A DNA stretch of 64,000 bases from Alphaproteobacteria bacterium (lineage in GTDB: Bacteria; Pseudomonadota; Alphaproteobacteria; Micropepsales; Micropepsaceae). A program made the position numbers and the translations under genes. Shown piece after piece: positions 54,389-64,000 of the stretch. Position 1 is the first letter of the stretch; every line of letters begins with the position of its first letter. The stretch spans positions 62,001 to 126,000 of the forward strand of contig JAJPHG010000011.1 in assembly GCA_021325375.1 (NCBI GenBank). The letters are read 5' to 3'. The notes beneath the pieces were generated by a model. The model was given only the letters and a program-made list of their open reading frames with translations. It did no database searches and was not told the DNA's origin.

Positions 54389-56095
54389 TCAGGCGGCGAT
54401 CGATTTGAGGCCCGTTTCCGTGCTGATACCCGCTTTGTCGAGCGTGGCCATCAGCTCGCTCATTGCGGTTTCGGCGCTGGTGCGCGACTGGGCGGCGTAG
54501 CCGGCGAGGAAACCGGGCTTGGCGAGCTGGACGACGACCATTTCGCGGGCGCGGGTGGAGAGCCGGCCCTCGGTCAGGAACGTGCCGGTGCAGAGCTTGA
54601 GCAGCGTGTTCGCGCGCTCGACCGGGCCGGGCGCATTGGCGATCACGCTGTCGAAAAGCTTGTTGCGCGCCTCGACCTCGCAGGCGAGCCTGTCGAGCAG
54701 ATCGGCTATCTCGGCGCGCTGGTCTTCCTGAAGGCCCGAGCGGCGCACGCGCAGCTGCAGGCCGGCAAGCACCTGCAGGCGCGCCAGCACCGGAGCCTTG
54801 GCATTGTGGAAATGCGCCTCGAAAGAGGGTGCGGCGACCGTGGGCGCGATGAACTCGGCGAGCCGGCGCTTGTTCTCCGCGCCGATGATGTTCTCCTCGA
54901 CGAAGAGAAGGCGCGCGAGCTTTTCGTCGGGCGTCTCTGCCCCGGCCAGGTGCTCGCTCAACGTCTCGTGCGTGACCAGCCGTCGCGAGCGCAGGGTGAA
55001 GGCCGCGATCAGGTCCTCATGGCTCAGATATTTTCCGATGCCGCGCACCAGCCGGTCGGCGATGCGGCGCAAGCTCTGGAACTCGTCGGGCAGGGAATCG
55101 GGCGCCAGCCGCTTGGCGCTCTTGAACTCCGCCATCAGGCGCGCGGCGATCGCGGTGCGTGAATCGGGCAGATCGTCGGCCGCGAAATGCTGCGTGAGCG
55201 CGGTCAGGCCGGCGCGTCCGCCGCTCGGTTCGTTGCCCAGGAACAGCTCGACCAGGCTCATCAGCTCGCCGCCGAAATTCTCGCGCGGCCCGATCAGGTC
55301 GCGCAGCCCCGCCGATCCGCTCAGGACCTCGGCGACGATCGCGTCGATGGAGGCGAAGAGAAGCTCGCGTCCCGCGCCGTCGGCGCGCTCGACGAGCGCC
55401 AGCAGCCGGGCGACCTTCTCGTCCCAACCCTTGGCGTCGGCGAGATGCAGCGCGAGCGCGCCGTTGAGCACATAGGACGCGTCGGCCTCGCCGTTCAGCC
55501 TGGCCGCGAGCGCGTTGAACTGGTCCGCGGCAATGGCGGGGAAGACGCCCTTGCGATGATCGCGATAGACGCGATGGATGGCGGCGTTGGTGAGCTCGTT
55601 CAGGCTCTTGATGATCTGCTGCACGGGCGTCTTGGTCGAGGAGGCCTGCGCCACCGCGACCTTCTGGATCGCGTGCTGCAGGACCGTGCCCGATGCCTCG
55701 AGCTGCTCCAGCGCGTCGGCGCGGTGGGAAAGCTCGGTCAGCGTGATCCTGTTTCGCGCGAGATATTCGGCCAGCAGCCGCGAGATCGTCGCGCGCGCAT
55801 GATAGGAATACAGATCGTCGGGCTTGAAGCAGGGCAGCGCGTGGGGAGCGTCTTCCTCCGCCGGCGCCGATTTGTACTGGTTGTGGCCGTCCTCGTAGAT
55901 CTTGAGCGTGAGATAGTCGCCGGTCTCGTTGTTGTAGGTCTCTTTTACGACCTTGACCCCGGTCGCGCGCTCGCCGTCCATCAGCGACTTGGCGAATTCG
56001 ATCGCGGCCTCGCGATCGTTGCGCGCGTCGAGCATGCGCCAGCCGCCCTTCGCGCCCTGGCGGGAGAAGATTTCGTAATGGACTTCCTGCGCCAT
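54389..56095 (-). CDS. Large unknown protein, conserved-looking
   Basis: 568 residues, cytoplasmic, mostly helical. The N-terminal about 70 residues (EVHYEIFSRQGAKGGWRMLD; MDGERATGVKVVKETYNNE) form a beta-rich domain; the rest is Leu/Ala/Glu-rich helix with no catalytic motif that I recognise. Repeated patterns such as DLIGPRENFGGELMSLVELF suggest alpha-solenoid character. A CFKPDDLYSYHARATISRLL block links the two parts. Function unknown. It lies between the ThiF/MoeB-type gene and the small PUA-like gene on one strand, with 36-37 nt spacers. Confidence 0.65.
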   Translation of the reverse strand: MAQEVHYEIFSRQGAKGGWRMLDARNDREAAIEFAKSLMDGERATGVKVVKETYNNETGDYLTLKIYEDGHNQYKSAPAEEDAPHALPCFKPDDLYSYHARATISRLLAEYLARNRITLTELSHRADALEQLEASGTVLQHAIQKVAVAQASSTKTPVQQIIKSLNELTNAAIHRVYRDHRKGVFPAIAADQFNALAARLNGEADASYVLNGALALHLADAKGWDEKVARLLALVERADGAGRELLFASIDAIVAEVLSGSAGLRDLIGPRENFGGELMSLVELFLGNEPSGGRAGLTALTQHFAADDLPDSRTAIAARLMAEFKSAKRLAPDSLPDEFQSLRRIADRLVRGIGKYLSHEDLIAAFTLRSRRLVTHETLSEHLAGAETPDEKLARLLFVEENIIGAENKRRLAEFIAPTVAAPSFEAHFHNAKAPVLARLQVLAGLQLRVRRSGLQEDQRAEIADLLDRLACEVEARNKLFDSVIANAPGPVERANTLLKLCTGTFLTEGRLSTRAREMVVVQLAKPGFLAGYAAQSRTSAETAMSELMATLDKAGISTETGLKSIAA

Positions 56096-56131
56096 GCGCC
56101 CTCCGCTGATAGGTAGTATCGCGTATGCGCT

Positions 56132-56923
56132 TTAAGCGGCGGTTAAGCTTGTCACCTTGGGGTCATCTCCGCACAAGGCGCAGGCCGGATCTGGAGAAAG
56201 GCGGATTTTGCGGAAATCCGTGGTTAGCGCATCGTAAATGAGCAGATGTCCCGCCAGGCTCTCGCCGACCTGCGCGATCTCCTTGATCACCTCCAGCGCC
56301 TGCAGCGTGCCCATCACGCCGGCGGCGGCGCCGAGGACGCCGGTCTCGGAGCATGACGGTGCCGTGCCGGGCGGCGGCGGCTCGGGGACGAAGCAGCGAT
56401 AGCAGGGATAGGGATGGCTCTTGTCATGCGCCTTGAACGTCGCGAGCTGTCCGTCGAATTCGCTCACCGCGGCGGAGACGAGCGTGCGCTGGCTCAAGAA
56501 ACACGCGTCATTGACCAGGAAGCGCGTCGCGAAATTGTCGGAGCCGTCCGCGATCACGTCGTATCCGGAAACGATTTCGATCGCATTCGCAGCGGTCAGC
56601 CTTTCGGGATGCAGGCGCACCGCGACATTGGGATTGATCGCGCGGATACGGTCGGCGGCGGAATCGGTCTTGAGGCGGCCGACATCGGACGTCGCGTGCG
56701 CGATCTGGCGCTGGAGGTTGGAGAGGCTCACCCGGTCGTCGTCGACGATGCCGATGGTTCCCATCCCGGCTGCGGCGAGATAGAGCAGCACCGGCGAGCC
56801 CAACCCGCCCGCGCCCACGACCAGCACGCGCCCCGCCCTCAGCCGCGCCTGACCCACGCCGCCCACCTCGCGCAGCACGATATGGCGGGCGTAGCGGTCC
56901 AGTTCCTCGTCGCTGAGCTTCAT
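56132..56923 (-). CDS. HesA/MoeB/ThiF family sulfur-carrier adenylyltransferase
   Basis: 263 residues. An E1-like adenylating enzyme: the nucleotide loop VLVVGAGGLGSPVLLYLAAA, the Asp and Arg in DDDRVSLSNLQRQI, the GSDNFATRF segment and zinc-binding CxxC pairs (PYPCYRC; PACALCG). The C-terminal rhodanese domain found in some MoeB proteins is absent. It should adenylate ThiS or MoaD, neither of which is in view. I choose the ATG giving MKLSDEELDRYARHI, the usual MoeB N terminus. Downstream genes are of unknown function. Confidence 0.88.
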   Translation of the reverse strand: MKLSDEELDRYARHIVLREVGGVGQARLRAGRVLVVGAGGLGSPVLLYLAAAGMGTIGIVDDDRVSLSNLQRQIAHATSDVGRLKTDSAADRIRAINPNVAVRLHPERLTAANAIEIVSGYDVIADGSDNFATRFLVNDACFLSQRTLVSAAVSEFDGQLATFKAHDKSHPYPCYRCFVPEPPPPGTAPSCSETGVLGAAAGVMGTLQALEVIKEIAQVGESLAGHLLIYDALTTDFRKIRLSPDPACALCGDDPKVTSLTAA

Positions 56924-57018
56924 CGCCGCTCCATAGCGCATTCGCGCGATAGTGTCGCTCCCACCTTAATCCCTTGAAATATTTGCAATATTTATTGATC
57001 CTTTGCCAAACGAGAGCG

Positions 57019-57079
57019 TTGCCGCACAATGGTGGAGCACCTAAGGTGCGGCAAAAATCGGGCGCCTTCAAAAGGCGCC
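57019..57079 (+). promoter_or_regulatory. Two hairpins in the pckA leader
   Basis: TTGCCGCAC (57019-57027) pairs with GTGCGGCAA (57046-57054), and GGCGCCTT-CAA-AAGGCGCC (57061-57079) forms a perfect 8-bp stem. The ribosome binding site AGGGA follows at about 57086. The first repeat shares blocks with 49281-49311. An AT-rich stretch with AATATTTGCAATATT lies upstream (56979-56993). They may be operators or RNA structures controlling gluconeogenic expression. Confidence 0.55.
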
Positions 57080-57098
57080 GCCAACAGGGATTGTTCCT

Positions 57099-58715
<1,617 letters not shown>

Positions 58716-58723
58716 CCCCTTTT

Positions 58724-58824
58724 GTCATCCCGGCCAAGCGATGCGGAAGCATCGCGCGGGGCCGGGACCCAGGGTGCAAGCGGCACGCTGGGTCCCGGCA
58801 CTCGCTCCGCTCGGCCGGGATGAC
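58724..58824. repeat. Palindromic repeat after pckA (GTCATCC family)
   Basis: GTCATCCCGGCC... pairs with ...GGCCGGGATGAC, with inner arms GCCGGGACCCAG and CTGGGTCCCGGC. It resembles 1711-1846. It sits between convergent genes and may serve as a bidirectional terminator for pckA and the next gene. Confidence 0.8.
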
Positions 58825-58860
58825 ACTCGAATGATTGGGTCAGACTGATAGCGACTTGCC

Positions 58861-60072
58861 CTAATACAAACTCACCCCCGGCTTCGCGTCGGGCGTGGTG
58901 ACGATGTAGTCGTAGCCGAGCAGCACGAAGCGGGCGAAGGGTTTGAGCTTCTCGATGCCCTGCGTGTCGAGCGCGTGGCGGATGGGGTCGGTCGGGATCA
59001 GCGTCCAGCCGTCCTTCGGCAGCGTCGCGATGCCGAGTCCGATCGCGGCGTACAGATCCTTCACCTCCGCGTTGTCGTACGTCTCAACGGTCGTGGGATT
59101 GCCGGGCTTGGGCGCGAAGGCGATGTTGTGGCCGCCCGCGGGCAGGAACGCGATGCGCAGCGCGGTCTTGCCGTCCAGCCGTGCCGTCTCGCTCGCCAGC
59201 GTGCCGAGATCGACGGTGTTGATCGTGGTGGTGCCCAGCGCCATGTGCTCCAGGCCCATCTTGAACACGATCTTGGGCTCGGACTCCGCACCGGCGCGAT
59301 AGTCGGCGAGGAAGTTCTTCGCCAGCAGGCGCGCGCGGCGCGCGTTGTTCTCGTAATTGTGCCCGCTCATCCAGAGCTGATAGACGGCGGCGCTCTCCTT
59401 GAGCTCGGCGATGATGGCCTGCGCCTCGGCGACGCCCTTGAACCGCGCGGCCAGCGCGTCGAAATCGGCGTCCTTGAAGCGGGCGAGCAGGAACTTGTCC
59501 TGCGCCGCTGTCGCGGCCGCGTCCTGCTCCTCGCCCAGAAGCTTGGACGCGGCCGCGCGCGCCGCATTGTCCGGCGCGATGGCGACGAGGCGTTTCAAAT
59601 GGAACGGCGGCGAGCCGATGAATTCCTGATCGACGCCCCACAGATACGGCGTGCCGTTCGCGTCGTGGCCGGGGAAGTCGCCGGCCAGCGCCGCATCGTC
59701 CTTGAGCGACAGGAACGGGATGCCGAGCGGGACCGCGTGCACGAGCTTGTGCAGTCCCGTCTCGCCGTCCCGGGCGAGCGTATCGGCGATCATGCGCGTC
59801 GACAGCGGGCCCACTTCGACGACGTGATATTTGAATCCGAAGGGACGCGCGTCATGCGCCACGGCGCGCAGTACGATCGCCGAATCCGCGAAGCCGTGAT
59901 CCTCGCCCCACAGGATGAATTGGGCGCGCCCGATCTCGTCCTTCAGCACGGCGGCGCCGTCGCCGCCGAGCCCGCCGTCGCGTGTCACCGCGAGCGGATA
60001 GCTCTGCGGCGCCGCTAGCGCCGATGTGCCGATCAGCGCGGCCAGAAAAATCCCGCCTATTCCCCGAAGCAT
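58861..60072 (-). CDS. Secreted protein, erythromycin-esterase/ChaN-like fold suspected
   Basis: 403 residues with signal peptide MLRGIGGIFLAALIGTSALA. The FILWGEDHGFADSAIVLRAV segment recalls the GE-x-HG and GExH motifs of erythromycin esterase-like and ChaN-like proteins; HVVEVGPLSTRMIADTLARD and VFKMGLEHMALGTTT contain further His and Glu. The match is at the level of short motifs, so the family call is tentative. It would act in the periplasm. Monocistronic as far as I can see. Confidence 0.55.
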   Translation of the reverse strand: MLRGIGGIFLAALIGTSALAAPQSYPLAVTRDGGLGGDGAAVLKDEIGRAQFILWGEDHGFADSAIVLRAVAHDARPFGFKYHVVEVGPLSTRMIADTLARDGETGLHKLVHAVPLGIPFLSLKDDAALAGDFPGHDANGTPYLWGVDQEFIGSPPFHLKRLVAIAPDNAARAAASKLLGEEQDAAATAAQDKFLLARFKDADFDALAARFKGVAEAQAIIAELKESAAVYQLWMSGHNYENNARRARLLAKNFLADYRAGAESEPKIVFKMGLEHMALGTTTINTVDLGTLASETARLDGKTALRIAFLPAGGHNIAFAPKPGNPTTVETYDNAEVKDLYAAIGLGIATLPKDGWTLIPTDPIRHALDTQGIEKLKPFARFVLLGYDYIVTTPDAKPGVSLY

Positions 60073-60191
60073 CGCGTTCTCCTCGTCTCACCGCAGAAGT
60101 GGGTGCGCCATGCTAGCGAAGCCAAACGGACCCGTCGCCGGGCGGGTTTGCGCGTGCCGTGGAGTGTGAAACTAGATGAAGATGAAACGGC

Positions 60192-60881
60192 TTAGCCGAT
60201 CTCGGCCCAGTCCAGGCCTGCCGGGAGGATCGCATCGGGCGCGAATTCCAGATGCAGGACGCGGCGATGCGACGGCGCGCGCGCCGGCGAGGAGGCGTGA
60301 AGCAGGAGCGGTTTCATCAGCAGTACGTCGCCCGCCCGGGCATGAATCGCGACGGCTTGGCTCTGCGCCGCCACGTCAGGGCGCGGAAGAATGCCGCGCG
60401 CATGCGATCCGGGGATGACGCGCAAAGGACCGTTGTCCGCCGCGCAATCGTCCAGATGCAGGCGCGCGGTGATCATGCGCGACAGGATCGCGGCCGGGGC
60501 CTGGACGTGATGCACGCCGCGCTTGATCGTCCAGTTCGTCCAGCCGGGGATGTCACGCCGCTCCTTCGCGGCGATGGTCAGGTCCTGATGCCAGGGCACC
60601 GGCCAGTTGGCGCCCGGCGTCTTGTCGAAGAAAAGACCGCGCACGGCGCGAAGATCGTGGCCCGTGATCCCATGCAGCGCGGCGCGCAATGCCTTCGCAG
60701 TGTCGCGCACGGTGTCGAGCGCAAGCAGGTTGCGCGCGCCGAAGGTCTCGCCCGCGCGCTCGGCCCGCGCGATGTCCGCATCGGCGAACGTGTCCCTCAG
60801 CGTCGCGAGCGTCTGCGCGTCCACAGCGCCCTCGACGAGCGCGAAGCCGTCCGTGGCGAGGCGGGATGCGGCGCCGTTCAT
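60192..60881 (-). CDS. Phytanoyl-CoA dioxygenase family protein
   Basis: 229 residues. The facial triad of this Fe(II)/2-oxoglutarate fold is visible: HxD in PVPWHQDLTIAAKERR and the distal His in RVIPGSHARGILPRP or LLHASSPAR, with the 2-oxoglutarate Arg in APSHRRVLHLEF. A hydroxylase of unknown substrate. Its ATG overlaps the methyltransferase stop (ATGA), making it the fourth gene after dnaK-dnaJ. Confidence 0.85.
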   Translation of the reverse strand: MNGAASRLATDGFALVEGAVDAQTLATLRDTFADADIARAERAGETFGARNLLALDTVRDTAKALRAALHGITGHDLRAVRGLFFDKTPGANWPVPWHQDLTIAAKERRDIPGWTNWTIKRGVHHVQAPAAILSRMITARLHLDDCAADNGPLRVIPGSHARGILPRPDVAAQSQAVAIHARAGDVLLMKPLLLHASSPARAPSHRRVLHLEFAPDAILPAGLDWAEIG

Positions 60882-61441
60882 TTGCACCTGTACACCCACA
60901 CCCGCGCCGGCGGCACGTTGAGCCAGACGATCGCAGCGCGGGTGAGCGTGACGCCGGGCGGCGGGGCAACGGGAGGCCTCATGCGATAGGAGAACTGCAC
61001 GAAGGGCGCGCCGGGCATCAGCCGCTTGAAGACCTGGCAGATGAACGCGTCGCGCATCTCGACCGGGAAGTTGATGAGCGGCAGGCTGGACACGGCGGCG
61101 GCGAAGGTATCGCCCGCGCGCGCGCCCAGCGTCTTGTCGAGGTCGAAAGCGTCGCCCTGGATCACCGTCACGCCGGGACAGCGCTCACGCACACGCGCCG
61201 CGAACTCGGCGTCGTATTCGACCGCCGTGATACGCGCCGGCGCGACACCGCGCGCGATCAGCGCCTGCGTCACCACGCCGGTGCCCGGACCGAATTCCAG
61301 GATGGGCAGAGTGCCGCCCGCATCGACCTGCGCCGCCATGGCTTTGGTCAGGCCGGGCCCCGACGGCGCCACCGCGCCGGTATGCTTCGGTCGTGCGATC
61401 AGCCGCGCGAGGAAGCGAAGCTGGTCGCTCGCGACGCTCAC
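60878..61441 (-). CDS. PmtA-like class I methyltransferase
   Basis: 187 residues from GTG, overlapping the dnaJ stop (GTGA). The N terminus ([20 protein letters not shown]) and SAM loop ([20 protein letters not shown]) match the rRNA-adenine-methylase-like family that includes phospholipid N-methyltransferase PmtA of rhizobia. [20 protein letters not shown] follows. Phosphatidylethanolamine methylation is therefore plausible but unproven. It is translationally coupled to dnaJ and to the dioxygenase gene. Confidence 0.82.
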   Translation of the reverse strand: MSVASDQLRFLARLIARPKHTGAVAPSGPGLTKAMAAQVDAGGTLPILEFGPGTGVVTQALIARGVAPARITAVEYDAEFAARVRERCPGVTVIQGDAFDLDKTLGARAGDTFAAAVSSLPLINFPVEMRDAFICQVFKRLMPGAPFVQFSYRMRPPVAPPPGVTLTRAAIVWLNVPPARVWVYRCK

Positions 61442-62571
61442 GCCTTTTCGCCGCCCTTCCAGAATTCCTTGAGCTTGGCCATGAAGCTTTCGGATTCGGG
61501 GTTGGTGCCCGCGCCGCTTTCGGCGTCGAAGGCCTTGAGCAATTCCTTCTGCTTCTTGCTGAGCTTGGCGGGCGTCTCGACCACGACCTCGACATAGAGA
61601 TCGCCGGTCATGCCGCCGCCGCGCAGCACCGGCATGCCCTTGGCGCGCAGGCGGAAAGGGCGGCCGGATTGCGTGGCTTCGGGGATATTGATCTTGGCGC
61701 GGCCGCCGTCGAGGGTCGGCACTTCGATTGCGCCGCCCAGCGCTGCGGTGACGAAGGAGACCGGCGCGCGGCAATGCAGGTCGTGGCCGTCGCGCTGGAA
61801 GATCGCGTGCGGCGCGACCGAGATGAAGATGTAGAGATCGCCCGGCGGTCCGCCGTTCATGCCCGCCTGGCCTTCGCCGGAAAGACGGATGCGCGTGCCT
61901 TCCTCGACGCCGGACGGCACGTCGACGCTGAGCGTGCGCTCCTTCTGCACGAGGCCGGAGCCTTTGCACTGCTTGCACGGGTTGCGCACGATGCGCCCGT
62001 TGCCGCGGCATTGCGGGCAGGTGCGCTCGATGGTGAAGAAGCCCTGCTGCGCGCGAACCTTGCCGATGCCGCTGCAGGTCGGGCACTGCTCGGGCTTGGA
62101 GCCCGCTTCGGCGCCGGTGCCTGAGCACGCCTCGCAGGCGACCGCGCTCGGCACCCGGATCTGGGTCGCCCGCCCCGTGAACGCTTCCTCCAGCGTGATC
62201 TCGAGATTGTAGCGCAGGTCGCCGCCGCGGTTCTGGCGGCGGCCCTGCTTGCCGCGGCCGCCGAACTCGCCGAACAGATCCTCGAAGATGTCGCTGAAGG
62301 ACGATGTGAAGTCGAACGGGTTGCCGTGGCCGCGCCCGCCGCCCTGCTCGAAGGCGGCATGGCCGAAGCGGTCATAGGCCGCGCGCTTCTGCTCGTCCTT
62401 CAGGACGTCGTAGGCTTCGTTGATTTCCTTGAACTTGATCTCGGCGGTGTGGTCGCCCGGATTCTTGTCCGGGTGCAGCTCCATCGCGAGCTTGCGGAAC
62501 GACGCCTTGACCTCGGTCGTGGCGGCGCCTTTCTTCAGGCCGAGTACGTCGTAATAGTCGCGCTTGCTCAT
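61438..62571 (-). CDS. dnaJ: Chaperone DnaJ
   Basis: 377 residues. J-domain with [12 protein letters not shown] near 35, Gly/Phe-rich linker ([15 protein letters not shown]), four zinc repeats [24 protein letters not shown] and CKQCKGSG, and the C-terminal substrate-binding domains. It is the Hsp40 partner of DnaK, which lies 54 nt upstream on the same strand. A hairpin occupies the gap. Confidence 0.97.
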   Translation of the reverse strand: MSKRDYYDVLGLKKGAATTEVKASFRKLAMELHPDKNPGDHTAEIKFKEINEAYDVLKDEQKRAAYDRFGHAAFEQGGGRGHGNPFDFTSSFSDIFEDLFGEFGGRGKQGRRQNRGGDLRYNLEITLEEAFTGRATQIRVPSAVACEACSGTGAEAGSKPEQCPTCSGIGKVRAQQGFFTIERTCPQCRGNGRIVRNPCKQCKGSGLVQKERTLSVDVPSGVEEGTRIRLSGEGQAGMNGGPPGDLYIFISVAPHAIFQRDGHDLHCRAPVSFVTAALGGAIEVPTLDGGRAKINIPEATQSGRPFRLRAKGMPVLRGGGMTGDLYVEVVVETPAKLSKKQKELLKAFDAESGAGTNPESESFMAKLKEFWKGGEKA

Positions 62572-62588
62572 CGCCCAGCCGGATAAGC

Positions 62589-62618
62589 TTCGGGGCCGCC
62601 GTGTTCGGCAGCCCCGAA
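62589..62618 (-). terminator. Hairpin in the dnaK-dnaJ gap (attenuator-like)
   Basis: TTCGGGGC (62589-62596) pairs with GCCCCGAA (62611-62618), and the inner bases extend the stem. No T-run follows on the minus strand, so it is more likely a partial terminator or mRNA stabiliser giving more DnaK than DnaJ. Confidence 0.6.
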
Positions 62619-62625
62619 AGGAAGA

Positions 62626-64000
<1,375 letters not shown>

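Noticed and set aside
54076..56923. Ubiquitin-like conjugation or CBASS-type defence operon
   Set aside because: There is no E2, JAB peptidase, nucleotidyltransferase or diglycine-ended small protein; the E1-like protein has ordinary MoeB/ThiF features.

Overview
The window is GC-rich chromosomal DNA from an alphaproteobacterium. The evidence is an ActS/ActR (RegB/RegA) redox two-component pair, an MmcB homologue with a GTTC-N7-GTTC LexA box (the alphaproteobacterial SOS box), a stand-alone hisB close to hslVU, metK-trmB linkage, and the rimP-nusA-ylxR-infB-rbfA-truB-rpsO-pnp block. I cannot fix the order; a Rhizomicrobium/Micropepsis-like or Rhodospirillales-like lineage is a guess. Genes are tightly packed. 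4-nt start/stop overlaps (ATGA, GTGA, TTGA) are frequent, and three convergent pairs share interlocked stop codons.

Layout. 1-2.1 kb: znuCB zinc-import genes behind a Zur-like palindrome. 2.1-3.2 kb: a ferritin-like diiron protein; a close paralogue lies at 20.8-21.9 kb, and both share the same promoter and palindrome layout. 3.4-7.3 kb: a minus-strand TetR / Lnt-like / GSCFA / SGNH operon. 7.4-9.6 kb: a divergent TetR-SDR-enoyl-CoA hydratase operon. 9.8-14.8 kb: small secreted or unknown proteins, a PQQ-type sugar dehydrogenase, tRNA-Ala(CGC), yggT, folD and a SCO1 protein. 14.9-16.9 kb: ActS/ActR. 16.9-18.3 kb: an SOS-controlled mmcB operon. 18.3-24.0 kb: methyltransferase, SGNH protein, M24 protein, diiron paralogue, S41 protease and hisB. 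24.0-29.6 kb: kynureninase, an N-terminal-nucleophile amidase, and hslV and hslU separated by a VapBC-type module. 29.7-32.5 kb: GFA protein, metK, and a trmB carrying an in-frame palindromic insertion. 32.5-33.9 kb: a compositionally foreign islet with an unknown zinc-ribbon gene and an unusual tRNA (serine-type body, UCU anticodon). 34.1-45.0 kb: the rimP-to-pnp block, interrupted by a TPR-sulfotransferase between infB and rbfA. 45.1-53.8 kb: S41 and class-C serine hydrolases, cupin, PduO-type adenosyltransferase, zinc-finger protein, polA and a phosphatase. 54.1-60.1 kb: a ThiF/MoeB-type enzyme with a large unknown protein, pckA, and a secreted protein. 60.2-64.0 kb: dnaK (5' end outside the window)-dnaJ-PmtA-like methyltransferase-phytanoyl dioxygenase.

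Repeats are a conspicuous feature. A composite palindromic element with arms built on GGCCCGCGAATGCGGGCC occurs four times. In three copies a second palindrome (CACGCGGAG...CTCCGCGTG) is nested in its loop. Other palindrome families lie at gene ends, and one lies inside the trmB coding sequence.

The observations I consider most worth following are the Ser-body/UCU-anticodon tRNA with an AGG/AGA-rich mini-ORF upstream, the shared TGACGC-NN-GCGTCA promoter architecture of the two diiron paralogues, the in-frame palindromic insertion in trmB, the nested repeats, and the three-gene SOS operon.
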